From Paracoccus sp. IB05 (GTDB taxonomy: Bacteria; Pseudomonadota; Alphaproteobacteria; Rhodobacterales; Rhodobacteraceae): DNA of 64,000 bases. Below are positions 52,266 through 61,305 of the stretch, in pieces (position 1 is the stretch's first letter; the number at the start of each line of letters is the position of its first letter). The notes under the pieces were generated by a model that was not told the DNA's origin, did no database searches, and saw only the letters and a program-made list of their open reading frames with translations. Location of the stretch: positions 33,194 to 97,193 of the forward strand of contig NZ_JAEFCF010000015.1 in the NCBI RefSeq assembly GCF_016405985.1. Direction: 5' to 3'. A program made the position numbers and the translations under genes.

Positions 52266-52838
52266 TCAGCCTGTTCTGGCCGGAGCCGAAGCGCCGCCCT
52301 GCACGGCTGCTGCACGGGCGGCAAGATGCTCCAGCACCTCGACCAGCTCGGCCCAGGCGCTGCGTGCCATGGAACGAAACACCCGGATATGAAACTCCGT
52401 CTCGCCCTCGCGCAGGATGATTGCCGGGATATGGTTCAGCCCGGTCCGGACCACATGACCGACCGGGAATGCCGCGAGCCGCAGATCCGGCGTGACCAGT
52501 CGCGCGAGCGCCGCCTCGCCGCCAATGCCGCTCAGCGAAAACCCCGCCCAGGCGCCGGACTGATCGGTCACCGCTGCCGCCAGCCCCTCGGGCGGGCGCC
52601 CACCGAGGAGGAAGGCCTGATCGCGCCCGGTCCAGATCAGGCGCAGATCACCGGCCCTGTTGCTGCGCCCCGGCGCCGGAAAATCAAGCCCGAGAGCCGC
52701 AAGCGCAGGCGTAAGATCCTCGCCCGGAAAGGGCGCAATCGACCAGACCGGCGCGGGCGGCAGCACAGAAAGCACCAGCCCCGCCCGTGTCACCGGCCCC
52801 TGCCCGTCCAGCGCCGCTTTTGCGATCAGTTCAGCCAC
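52266..52838 (-). CDS. soxG: Sarcosine oxidase gamma subunit
   Basis: About 190 residues from a GTG at 52838 with GGAGG eight bases upstream, overlapping soxA by 8 bases. The sequence VWSIAPFPGEDLTPALAALG and VLPPAPVWSI fits SoxG, as does the GCV_T-like ending HIPAIILREGETEFHIRVFR. Gamma is a structural subunit of the heterotetrameric enzyme. Last gene of the soxDAG series. Confidence 0.85.
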   Translation of the reverse strand: MAELIAKAALDGQGPVTRAGLVLSVLPPAPVWSIAPFPGEDLTPALAALGLDFPAPGRSNRAGDLRLIWTGRDQAFLLGGRPPEGLAAAVTDQSGAWAGFSLSGIGGEAALARLVTPDLRLAAFPVGHVVRTGLNHIPAIILREGETEFHIRVFRSMARSAWAELVEVLEHLAARAAAVQGGASAPARTG

Positions 52839-55758
52839 GCATCCGTCCTCCATCCGCGTCGAAGAACACCGGATGGGTGACTTCGCATTCCACATCAATG
52901 CCGCGCAGGTGGTCGACCAGCCGGATCCTCTCGCCATGCCGCGCACGGCCATCGGTCAGGAAGGCCAGCCCGAGCCAGCTGTCGAGCGTCGGCGACCAGC
53001 AGACCGAAGTGACATAGCCCTGATCATTCTCACGCTCGACGGCAAAGCCGGGGCGGAAGAGATGCGCACCGGCAGAAATCGCCCCGGCAGCCTTGAGCCC
53101 GACCAGCTGCTCGCGCTCCGGCCCCCAAAGGCCGGGGCGCTGGCTTGCCGCGCGACCGATGCAATCCTTCCTCGGGCTGACCATGGCCCCGAGGCCGACA
53201 TCATCAGCCGAGACCCGGCCATGGATCTCGGCATGGGTCAAAAAGCCCTTCTCGATCCGGAGCACATTCAGCGCCTCCATCCCGTAGGGGCCACCGCCCA
53301 TGGTCTCGGCCCGGGCGACCAGATCGCGAAACAGCGCCTCGCCGTAATCGACGGGCACCGCCAGCTCATAGCCTTCCTCGCCAGAAAACGAGATGCGGAA
53401 CAGCCGCGCCTCCACCCCGCCGACCGAGACCGGCCGAACGCCCATGAAGGGCAGATCGCCCAAAGGCTGATCCAGCACCGTGTCGATCAGCGCACGCGCC
53501 TTCGGGCCGGCAATGGCGAATTGCGCGAAGGCCTCAGTGACCGAGATCAGCCGCAGCTTCCAGGTGGCGCAAAACGCCTGCTGCACGAAATCGAGATGGC
53601 GCATCACCTGGCCCGCTGCGGCCGTGGTGGTGGTCATCAGATAGTGGGTCTCTGCCAGGCGCGCCGATGTGCCATCATCCATGACAAGCCCGTCTTCGCG
53701 CAGCATCAGCCCGTAGCGGACCCTGCCGACCGGCAAGGTGCTGAATGTATTGGTATAAACGAAATCGAGGAATCGCCCCGCATCCGGCCCCTGAATGTCG
53801 ATCTTGCCAAGCGTCGAGACATCACAGACCCCGACCGCACCGCGCACCATGCGAACCTCGCGGTCGCAGGCCTCGCGCCAGGTCGTCTCGCCCGGTTTCG
53901 GGAAGTAGGAGGGGCGATACCAGAGCCCGGCCTCGATCATCGGCGCCAGCCGGTCGCGCGAGGCCTGGTCCGAGGTCAGGAAGCGTTCGGGCGCAAAGCC
54001 CTTCGCGCGCCCCCCCGCCCCCATCGCAGCGATGGAAACCGGCACATAGGGCGGGCGGAAAGTGGTCGTCCCGGTTTCCGGGATGCCACGTCCGGTCGCA
54101 TCCGCCAGCACCGCCAGCGCGGCGACATTCGAGTTTTTGCCCTGATCAGGCGCCATGCCTTGCGTCGTATAGCGTTTCATATGCTCGACGCTCGCGAAAT
54201 TCTCCTGCGCCGAGAGCTGCACATCCTTGACCGTGACGTCATTGGCAAAGTCGAGCCAGGCGCGGCCATTGCGGCCCTTTGCACCCTCGACCGACCAGAT
54301 CGCGCGATGGGTATAGGGCGTGTCTTCCGCCGCCGGCACAGCCAGATCCGGCGCGCGCAGGTCCAGTGCCGCCAGCGCCCGTTCTGCGGCCAGCCTGCCC
54401 GCCGTCAGCGCGCCATGGGTCGAGAAAGACCCATTCGCGGCGCCTGCCGCAGCAAGCCCCGGCACCGCCGCTTCGACCGGTACGAAAGCCGCGATCTCCT
54501 CCGACCAGCGCGGACGGCTGTTCATATGGCAGGTCAGGTGCAGGCCCGGATTCCAGCCGCCGGAAACCGCCAGGCAATCGGTTTCGATCCGGAAGGTCTC
54601 GGACCCTTTCCTGACGGTGATCGCCTGCAAAGCGTGGCGGCCTTTGGTGTCGATCACCACCGCGCCTGCATGGACCGGGCACTCCTCGACCACCGAGACA
54701 TCCTCTCGCGGGTCGATGATCGCCGCGACCTGGACGCCTGCCGCCATCAGATCGCGGGCGGTCTGGCGGGCCTGGTCATTGGCGGCGAACAGGGTCACAC
54801 GTTTGCCCGGCGCCACGCCAAAGCGGTTCAGATAGGTCCGCACCGCCGAGGCCAGCATGATGCCGGGCCGGTCATTCATCGGAAAAGCGATATGGCGTTC
54901 CTGCGCCCCGGTGGTCAGCACCGCGCGCCTCGCCACGATGCGCCAGAAACATTCGCGCGGCAGATTGGGCCGGGGTGAGCGGTGGAGGCCCACGCGTTCA
55001 AGCGCGCCATAAGTGCCGTTGTCATAGGCGCCGGTCACGGTTGTCCGGGTCATGATGCGGACATTCGGCATCGCGCGCAGCTCTGCCTCGACCCTATGCA
55101 CCCATTGCGCCGCCGGATCGCCGCCGATCAGCCCGCCATCCGCGATCAGGCGTCCGCCGGTCAGGGGCTGTTCCTCAGCGAGGATCACATCGGCCCCGGC
55201 CCGGGCGGCGGTCAGCGCGGCCATCAGCCCCGCCGGCCCCGCCCCGATCACCAGGAGGTCACAATGCGCCCAGGCTTTTTCATAGACACCCTCGTCATGG
55301 ACCTTTGCCAGGCTGCCAAGCCCGGCTGCGCGGCGGATGATGGGCTCGTAAAGCCCTTCCCAGAAATGGCGCGGCCACATGAAGGTCTTGTAGTAGAAAC
55401 CGGCGCTGAGAAAGGGCGAGACGAGATCATTCACCGCCATCAGATCATGGCGCAGGCTGCCGAGCCGGTTCTGGCTGCGGCTTTCCAGCCCGTCGAAAAT
55501 CTCCTGCATCGTGGCGCGGGTATTGGGGGTGCGCGAGGTCTTGCCGATCACCTCGACCAGCGCATTCGGCTCTTCCGGGCCTGCCGTCAGCAGGCCGCGC
55601 GGGCGGTGATATTTGAACGACCGCCCAAACAGCTTTACCCCATTCGCGAGCAAAGCCGAGGCGAGCGTATCGCCGCGAAAGCCGCGATAGTCGCGGCCGT
55701 CAAAGCGGAATGACACCTCGCGGGTGCGGTCGATGATGCCTTTGCCCTCAAGCCTCAT
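52831..55758 (-). CDS. soxA: Sarcosine oxidase alpha subunit
   Basis: 975 residues, ATG at 55758. N-terminal 2Fe-2S-like fold region (YRGFRGDTLASALLANG), NAD-binding GAGPAG (172-177) in LLVIGAGPAGLMAALTAARAG, a second dinucleotide segment (GKRVTLFAANDQARQTARDL) and a C-terminal aminomethyltransferase (GCV_T) domain (about 590-975) that transfers the formaldehyde unit to tetrahydrofolate. The enzyme oxidises sarcosine to glycine and methylene-THF. The start overlaps soxD by 11 bases. Confidence 0.95.
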   Translation of the reverse strand: MRLEGKGIIDRTREVSFRFDGRDYRGFRGDTLASALLANGVKLFGRSFKYHRPRGLLTAGPEEPNALVEVIGKTSRTPNTRATMQEIFDGLESRSQNRLGSLRHDLMAVNDLVSPFLSAGFYYKTFMWPRHFWEGLYEPIIRRAAGLGSLAKVHDEGVYEKAWAHCDLLVIGAGPAGLMAALTAARAGADVILAEEQPLTGGRLIADGGLIGGDPAAQWVHRVEAELRAMPNVRIMTRTTVTGAYDNGTYGALERVGLHRSPRPNLPRECFWRIVARRAVLTTGAQERHIAFPMNDRPGIMLASAVRTYLNRFGVAPGKRVTLFAANDQARQTARDLMAAGVQVAAIIDPREDVSVVEECPVHAGAVVIDTKGRHALQAITVRKGSETFRIETDCLAVSGGWNPGLHLTCHMNSRPRWSEEIAAFVPVEAAVPGLAAAGAANGSFSTHGALTAGRLAAERALAALDLRAPDLAVPAAEDTPYTHRAIWSVEGAKGRNGRAWLDFANDVTVKDVQLSAQENFASVEHMKRYTTQGMAPDQGKNSNVAALAVLADATGRGIPETGTTTFRPPYVPVSIAAMGAGGRAKGFAPERFLTSDQASRDRLAPMIEAGLWYRPSYFPKPGETTWREACDREVRMVRGAVGVCDVSTLGKIDIQGPDAGRFLDFVYTNTFSTLPVGRVRYGLMLREDGLVMDDGTSARLAETHYLMTTTTAAAGQVMRHLDFVQQAFCATWKLRLISVTEAFAQFAIAGPKARALIDTVLDQPLGDLPFMGVRPVSVGGVEARLFRISFSGEEGYELAVPVDYGEALFRDLVARAETMGGGPYGMEALNVLRIEKGFLTHAEIHGRVSADDVGLGAMVSPRKDCIGRAASQRPGLWGPEREQLVGLKAAGAISAGAHLFRPGFAVERENDQGYVTSVCWSPTLDSWLGLAFLTDGRARHGERIRLVDHLRGIDVECEVTHPVFFDADGGRMRG

Positions 55759-56041
55759 CGCGCGCTCCTTTGCGGGCGGCGACCAGCTCGACGCCGGTGA
55801 TGTCATGGGTGAGCGTGTTGCGGCTGACGAGAAGCCAGGCGGCGCAGCCCTGGTCGTGATACCACAGATCGCGGGTCGGCCCGGCCGGGTTGTCCCGCAG
55901 ATGCAGGTAATTGTCCCAGGCCCCCCCTTGCGAAAGATCGGGCGCGGCATCCGGGCCCGGGCGGTGGAGATATTCCTCCGCCCCGTAATAGGTGAATTCA
56001 CGGCGGTCGCGCGGGCCGCAAAGGGGGCAGGTCAGTCTCAC
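55748..56041 (-). CDS. soxD: Sarcosine oxidase delta subunit
   Basis: 97 residues. CPLCGPRDRREFTYYGAEE is the zinc-binding N-terminus of SoxD; HDQGCAAWLLVSRNTLTHDI is its conserved C-terminal part (C and H zinc ligands). Overlaps soxA by 11 bases. In intact operons soxD directly follows soxB; here 1.3 kb separate them. Confidence 0.93.
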   Translation of the reverse strand: MRLTCPLCGPRDRREFTYYGAEEYLHRPGPDAAPDLSQGGAWDNYLHLRDNPAGPTRDLWYHDQGCAAWLLVSRNTLTHDITGVELVAARKGARDEA

Positions 56042-56167
56042 GTCAGGCTCTCCGCAAAGGGCGGCAGGGTTGATGGCAGGGAGCGAAAAAGGGGGCTCTG
56101 CCCCCCGGCCCTGGCGGGCCTCACCCCGGGATATTTCCGGACAGAAAATGAAAGGTGGGGCATCGGT
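56042..56167. other. Short gap between secreted-protein gene and soxD
   Basis: 126 bases. A soxD promoter would have to lie here or upstream of the secreted-protein gene. Nothing distinctive seen. Confidence 0.4.
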
Positions 56168-56686
56168 TTACTCCCAGGGCGGGCAGGCAGCGGCCGGCGC
56201 GCGGGTCAGGCGGTAGGTGGTTTTGGCGCTGCCGGTCTCAGCCAGATCGCTGAGCCCGCCGCAGCCTGTCTCGGCCCCGGCACCAGGAACCTCCAGCGTG
56301 AAACTGCTGGTCTCGATTTCGAGACTGTCGCCTCTGGCGCTGCGGATGGTGAAATTGCCGCCATCGCATTCGACCTGGCAGGTGGTTTTGCCGCCGGTCT
56401 CGCCGCAAAAGGCGGCCTGGCGGAAGCTGTGGTTCGAGAACCCCTCGCTGCGGGCACGGCCCTGGTCGCTGAACCGGCCGGTCACGATGGCCGAGATAAA
56501 TCCGTTGCCCCAGGGGTCGGGGCCGAGGCTGATCCGCAGCGCGGCGATATGTTGCTTCGGGGTCTTTGCGAGATGGTCAGCCGTATAATCGCGGGCAAAG
56601 CAGCCCTGCGGGATCCGGGCCTCAGCCTGCGTCAGAGCAGAGGTTGCGAACAGGGCGGCAAGGGTAAGACCGGTCAGAAGGCGCAT
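56168..56686 (-). CDS. Hypothetical secreted protein lying between soxB and soxD
   Basis: 172 residues from ATG 56686, preceded by AAGGAG. Signal peptide MRLLTGLTLAALFATSALTQA; the mature part has about six cysteines (QGCFARD, AAFCGETGGKTTCQVECDGG, GCGGLSD, ACPPWE), suggesting disulfides. GGNFTIRSARGDSLEIETSS reads as a beta-rich domain. Family not recognised, and no link to sarcosine is evident. Confidence 0.75.
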   Translation of the reverse strand: MRLLTGLTLAALFATSALTQAEARIPQGCFARDYTADHLAKTPKQHIAALRISLGPDPWGNGFISAIVTGRFSDQGRARSEGFSNHSFRQAAFCGETGGKTTCQVECDGGNFTIRSARGDSLEIETSSFTLEVPGAGAETGCGGLSDLAETGSAKTTYRLTRAPAAACPPWE

Positions 56687-57327
56687 GTCAGTCAACTCCT
56701 TTACAGGTCGCGGGAACGGCGCGGGGCGGGTGGCGCGACGGGCGGGTTCCTTCAGTTTCTGCGAGATCCTGGACCAGCCTGCAGCCCGCTCGGTCCTGGA
56801 GCGCGAAGCAATCGAGGGACATCCTAAGGGCGAATTCCTCAAAGCTTCGGCTGGTGCCGGTGCCGCCATCGCATGCGGCCCTGCCCGGGCTGCCCCGGAA
56901 GAAGCGCGGGTTCTGGCGCATTCGCCCCCCCTGGCAGTTGCCGCAGAACTGGAGGGATCGCGGGGCGCTGCGTTAGGGGCGCCTCTTTCGGGCAGCGAAT
57001 GGGCAGAGGCTGACGGCCTGATCAGACAGTCAGGCGCAGCGCGCGTTTGCACAAGGCCCGGCGATGCGGCGCAGCTGGCGTCCTGCAAACGCGGCTCTGA
57101 CCCGCGCTTCCGGGACCGGACGGGCCAGACGGGGCCTGCCTGATCACGCGACCGTATTACTTCGGGAGAGGTTTCAACCATGGCCGGGCGAAGCTGAAAT
57201 CCTGCCGGACGCGCCAGCGGCTGCGCCGGCCGAACTTTGCCCGGGCAAATATCCGCGCGGGCCCGCGCCAGAGCCGGGCTTGTCACCATCGCCGGCAGAA
57301 GGGCGGCGATCTTATGCAGGCGCCCCC
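56687..57327. other. Gene-poor stretch between soxB and the secreted-protein gene
   Basis: 641 bases. Long open frames on both strands are due to high GC; none has a credible ribosome binding site plus composition. No IS or remnant recognised. Confidence 0.55.
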
Positions 57328-58578
57328 TCAATGCAGGTTATGCTGGCTGCCGGTGCCTTCCTCATCGAGGAGATGCCCGGTCGCGAAACGGTTCAGACGG
57401 AAGCGGCGGGCGAGCGCATGGCTTTCGCCGGTGGCCATCAGATGCGCCATACACCAGCCCGAGGCCGGCACCGCTTTAAAGCCGCCATAGTTCCAGCCAC
57501 AATCGAGGAACAGCCCGTCGATATGGGTTCTATCGATGATCGGCGAGCCGTCGGGCGTCATATCCATCACGCCGCCCCAGGACCTGAGCACCTTTGCCCG
57601 CCCGATCATCGGCATCAGCGTCATACCGGCCTCCATCACATGTTCGACCATCGGCAGATTGCCGCGCTGCGCATATGAGCTGTAGAAATCCAGGTCGCCG
57701 CCAAAGACCAGCCCGCCCTTGTCGGACTGGCTGATGTAGAAATGCCCCATGCCGAAACTGATGACATGGTCGATCACCGGCTTCAGCCCCTCGGTCACAA
57801 AGGCCTGGAGGATATGGCTTTCCACCGGCAGCCGCATCCCGGCCATCGCCGCCACATGGCCCGACCGCCCCGCCGTGATGATCGCGACCTTGTCGGCGCG
57901 GATGACACCACGCGTGGTCTGGACGCCGCGCACGCGCCCACCCTCAATATCGATGCCGGTCACTTCGCAATTCTGGATCAGATCAACGCCGCGCCGGTCG
58001 GCGGCGCGGGCATAGCCCCAGGCCACCGCATCATGGCGCGCGGTGCCGCCGCGCGGGTGCAACAGCCCGCCATAGATCGGAAAGCGGGTCTGTTCGAAAT
58101 CAAGGTAAGGCAGCAGATCGCGCACGCCGTCCTGGTCCAGCAGCACCGCATCATCGCCCTGGTTGATCATGGCATTGCCGCGCCGCACGAAAGCATCGCG
58201 CTGGCCGTCGGAATGGAAGAGATTGATCAGCCCGCGCTGACTGTGCATCACGTTGTAATTGAGATCGGCTTCCAGCCCCTCCCAGAGCTTCAGGCTGTGC
58301 GAGTAGAATTCGGAATTGCCGGGCAGAAAATAGTTCGCGCGCACGATGGTGGTGTTGCGCCCGATATTCCCGCCGCCGAGATAGCCTTTTTCCAGCACCG
58401 CAATATTGGTCATGCCGTGGTTTTTCGCGAGATAATACGCGGTTGCCAGCCCGTGACCGCCGCCGCCGATGATCACCGCGTCATAATGCGGTTTTGGCTC
58501 GGGCTGGCGCCAGACCGGCTTCCAGCCGCGATTGCCGCGCAGCCCCTCAAGAATGACTTTCCAGCCGGAGTAACGCAT
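57328..58578 (-). CDS. soxB: Sarcosine oxidase beta subunit
   Basis: 416 residues. FAD-binding GGGGHG (38-43) in YDAVIIGGGGHGLATAYYL; also LHPRGGTARHDAVAWGYAR, MGHFYISQSDKGGLVFGGD and CGWNYGGFKAVPASGWCMAH, all typical of SoxB. It holds the FAD and covalent FMN and oxidises sarcosine. Same strand as soxDAG but 1.3 kb upstream of them. Confidence 0.96.
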   Translation of the reverse strand: MRYSGWKVILEGLRGNRGWKPVWRQPEPKPHYDAVIIGGGGHGLATAYYLAKNHGMTNIAVLEKGYLGGGNIGRNTTIVRANYFLPGNSEFYSHSLKLWEGLEADLNYNVMHSQRGLINLFHSDGQRDAFVRRGNAMINQGDDAVLLDQDGVRDLLPYLDFEQTRFPIYGGLLHPRGGTARHDAVAWGYARAADRRGVDLIQNCEVTGIDIEGGRVRGVQTTRGVIRADKVAIITAGRSGHVAAMAGMRLPVESHILQAFVTEGLKPVIDHVISFGMGHFYISQSDKGGLVFGGDLDFYSSYAQRGNLPMVEHVMEAGMTLMPMIGRAKVLRSWGGVMDMTPDGSPIIDRTHIDGLFLDCGWNYGGFKAVPASGWCMAHLMATGESHALARRFRLNRFATGHLLDEEGTGSQHNLH

Positions 58579-59367
58579 CAGACACCTCGGGAATCTCTGC
58601 CCCTATCAGACAGCGAAGCCGGCAGAATTACAACGCCCGGGCTCTGGCATGGTGGCGGGCGACGCCTGGTTTTCCCCGACGCGAGGCGTAGCCCGCGGCG
58701 TTTCCCCAGCCGGACCGGGAGCGGGACGGCGGTTTGGGCGGAATTCTGCCATGGCCCGGAACCGGGATCTCTTTTGTCTGGCGCCGCCTTGTTTTGCCGC
58801 GCCCGGGCCGTTTTTCTGATCGCTGCGCCGGCTTCTGCCCGCGCTGCTGTCCGGCGGCAGCCAGGTTATGATTGCAGCCGACAGCAATGCTGGCATCCCC
58901 TCAGATGCGAGGCTCACCGCCCGGCACAGACCGGTCGGCGATGTGTCAGGTCGGCTGATGATGTCCGGACGGAATCTCACGCTGGCGCAGGATGAAAGTC
59001 AGTGGCAGTCGCCGCCCGCAGCGCGCAAACCGGTCGCCGCACCGGATAAGGTCTGCGACATCGGCCCTGACTATGGTTGATCTGCCGGGGAGAGACTGCG
59101 ACCACGCCGAGGCCATTCAGCAAAGCCTCCGGGAATGCCGCCACCAGATGCCCCTCACCCGGAGCATGATCGGGTTCAGGATCCTGCCAGATACCGGAGG
59201 TCCGGGGCCGATGATCGGGATCAGGCGCAGATCAGGCGAACTCTGTCGCTGGCATATCAGCAGCGCCGGATTGCTGGAGGCCCTTGCCAACATCCGCAGT
59301 CAGCAATGACTTCGCCCTGCCCCCGCGATCACAACAGTCCCGGGGACCATGCAGCGCCAGAACAACG
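58579..59367. other. Gene-poor region between gdh and soxB
   Basis: 789 bases. A 78-codon frame from an ATG at 59073 to 59309 (MVDLPGRDCDHAEAIQQSL...; ends ANIRSQQ) has ordinary composition but no ribosome binding site and no family I recognise. Otherwise nothing. Confidence 0.5.
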
Positions 59368-59395
59368 AAAAAGAGCCGGGCGTGATGCCCGGCTC
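59368..59395 (-). terminator. Terminator of the glutamate dehydrogenase gene
   Basis: GAGCCGGGC, loop GTGAT and GCCCGGCTC form a 9-bp stem. On the minus strand it is followed by TTTTTC, so it ends the gdh transcript. Confidence 0.88.
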
Positions 59396-59422
59396 CACTG
59401 TCAGAGATCCGTCAGACCCCGG

Positions 59423-60856
59423 TCAGAGCCCCTTGGACCGGTAGGTCTTGGCCACGCGGTCGATGGCGACGATATAGGCGGCGGTGCGCAGATCCTCGAC
59501 ATCCTCGCGACCATGCCAGACCTCGCGCATTGACTGATAGGCCGTACGCATCGTGTCATCGAGACCCGAACGCACCAGCGCGAGCTCGTCCGAGCCGGTC
59601 AGGAAGCGCTCTTTGAAATCATCCGACAGGGTCCAGCCAAGGCCTTTGTCAGCCGAGAGCTGCTCCAGCTCTTCGACCAGGAGGCGCGAGCGCGCCTCTT
59701 CCGCCCGGCGCTGCATCCGGCCGAAGCGAATATGCGAGAGGTTCTTGACCCATTCGAAATAGCTGACCGTCACACCACCGGCATTGGCATACATATCGGG
59801 GATGATGATCTTACCCTTATGGCGCAGGATCTCGTCTCCGCCAAAGGTGATCGGGCCATTCGCCGCCTCGATGATCAGCGACGCGCGGATGCGGTCGGCA
59901 TTCGATTTGTTGATCACCCCCTCCATCGCGGCAGGGATCAGAATATCGCACGCGCCTTCCAGCAGCGCGGCGCCATCCTCGATGTAAGTGCCGCCAGGAA
60001 AGCCCTTCACCCCGCCATTGCGGGCGATCCAGTCGCGCACCGCATCGACATCGAGGCCCTTTTCATCGGTCAGGGCGCCATCGCGTTCAATGATGCCGGT
60101 GATCGTGCAGCCATCTTCGTCGCAAAGGAACTTTGCCGCGTGATAGCCCACATTGCCAAGGCCCTGGACGATCACCGTCTTGCCCGAAAGCCCGCCTGTC
60201 AGCCCGGTCAGCGCCACATCGCCCGGATGGCGGAAGAATTCGCGCAAAGCATATTGCACACCGCGCCCCGTCGCCTCGACCCGGCCCTGGATGCCGCCGG
60301 CATGGGGGGGCTTGCCAGTGACGCAGGCCTTGGCGTTGATATCGGTTGTGTTCATCCGCGCATATTGGTCGGCGATCCAGGCCATCTCACGCTCGCCGGT
60401 GCCCATGTCAGGCGCCGGCACGTTCTGCGCCGGATGGATCAGGTCGCGCTTGATGAGTTCATAGGCGAAGCGGCGGGTGATCAGCTCCAGCTCATGTTCT
60501 TCCCACTGGCGCGGATCGACACAAAGCCCGCCCTTGGATCCGCCGAAAGGTGTCTCGACCAGGGCGCATTTATAAGTCATCAGCGCCGCCAGCGCCTCGA
60601 CCTCGTCCTGATGGACGGAAAGCGCGTAACGGATGCCGCCTTTGACCGGCTCCATATGTTCGGAATGGACCGACCGGTAACCGGTAAAAGTCTCGATCTT
60701 GCCGCGCAGCCGCACGCCAAACCGCACGGTATAGGTCGAGTTGCAAACCCGGATCTTTTGCTCCAGCCCCGGAGAAAGATCCATCAGCCGCACCGCGCGG
60801 CTGAACATCAGATCGACGGAATCGCGAAAGCTCGGTTCGTCGGCGGTCTGCAGCAT
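59423..60856 (-). CDS. Glu/Leu/Phe/Val dehydrogenase, probably glutamate dehydrogenase
   Basis: 477 residues from ATG 60856 (GGAGG nine bases before; ATG 60862 is closer than usual). ELFV_dehydrog_N with catalytic lysine in VETPFGGSKGGLCVDP and EPVKGGIRYA, and the NAD-binding domain with VIVQGLGNVGYHAAKFL. Also PAPDMGTGEREMAWIADQYA and the conserved IPAAMEGVINKSNADRI. The sequence is of the NAD-dependent GdhA group with an extension (about 30 residues) at the C-terminus. Interconverts glutamate and 2-oxoglutarate. Confidence 0.9.
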   Translation of the reverse strand: MLQTADEPSFRDSVDLMFSRAVRLMDLSPGLEQKIRVCNSTYTVRFGVRLRGKIETFTGYRSVHSEHMEPVKGGIRYALSVHQDEVEALAALMTYKCALVETPFGGSKGGLCVDPRQWEEHELELITRRFAYELIKRDLIHPAQNVPAPDMGTGEREMAWIADQYARMNTTDINAKACVTGKPPHAGGIQGRVEATGRGVQYALREFFRHPGDVALTGLTGGLSGKTVIVQGLGNVGYHAAKFLCDEDGCTITGIIERDGALTDEKGLDVDAVRDWIARNGGVKGFPGGTYIEDGAALLEGACDILIPAAMEGVINKSNADRIRASLIIEAANGPITFGGDEILRHKGKIIIPDMYANAGGVTVSYFEWVKNLSHIRFGRMQRRAEEARSRLLVEELEQLSADKGLGWTLSDDFKERFLTGSDELALVRSGLDDTMRTAYQSMREVWHGREDVEDLRTAAYIVAIDRVAKTYRSKGL

Positions 60857-61305
60857 CGTCATGTTCCTCCAGGGTGAGCCATGGCCTCCCGCCATGTTAT
60901 CACAAGGTGACCGGTCTTTCCGCCTGACCCAAGGGCCAGAATGATCAAAAAACAGTCAGACCTGGACTGGTTGCAGCGTCTTTTCGTCAAAGTGATTCGT
61001 ATCAGTAAGCGTTTTGTAAAGGGTTAATGCGCGAGAAGTCGCCCTCGGGTTGCGCGGCGCTGTTCTCTCTCTCCGCACAATCCAAATTTGGGCAGGAAGA
61101 TCGTTTCTTTGCCACCGGAAAACCCGGGCCGGAACGAAGCTCCGCCACATTTCAGCCTGATCATTAAAGCAGTTTCACCGTGGGTCAGAGCGCCCCGAAT
61201 CCGCTGTTATGTCCCGCAGGACGGTACCAGCTGCCGGGGGGATGAACATTTAGTGGTAAACGAACCGGGCTGATGCGCGCTCCGGGGCAACAGGGACGTA
61301 TGTAT
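60857..61305. other. Divergent region between gdh and the Tad genes
   Basis: 449 bases; must hold both promoters. Local A/T tracts around 60950-61020 and 61240-61260. No hairpin or small gene stands out. Confidence 0.5.

Noticed and set aside
52831-56001. Longer soxA frame starting at 56001
   Set aside because: The first 81 codons are the other frame of soxD; the conserved soxA start is the ATG at 55758.
56685-57143. Frame of 152 codons in the sox gap
   Set aside because: Low-complexity Ala/Gly/Arg composition and no ribosome binding site; typical GC-rich shadow.
59073-59309. Short frame of 78 codons between gdh and soxB
   Set aside because: No ribosome binding site and no recognisable family.
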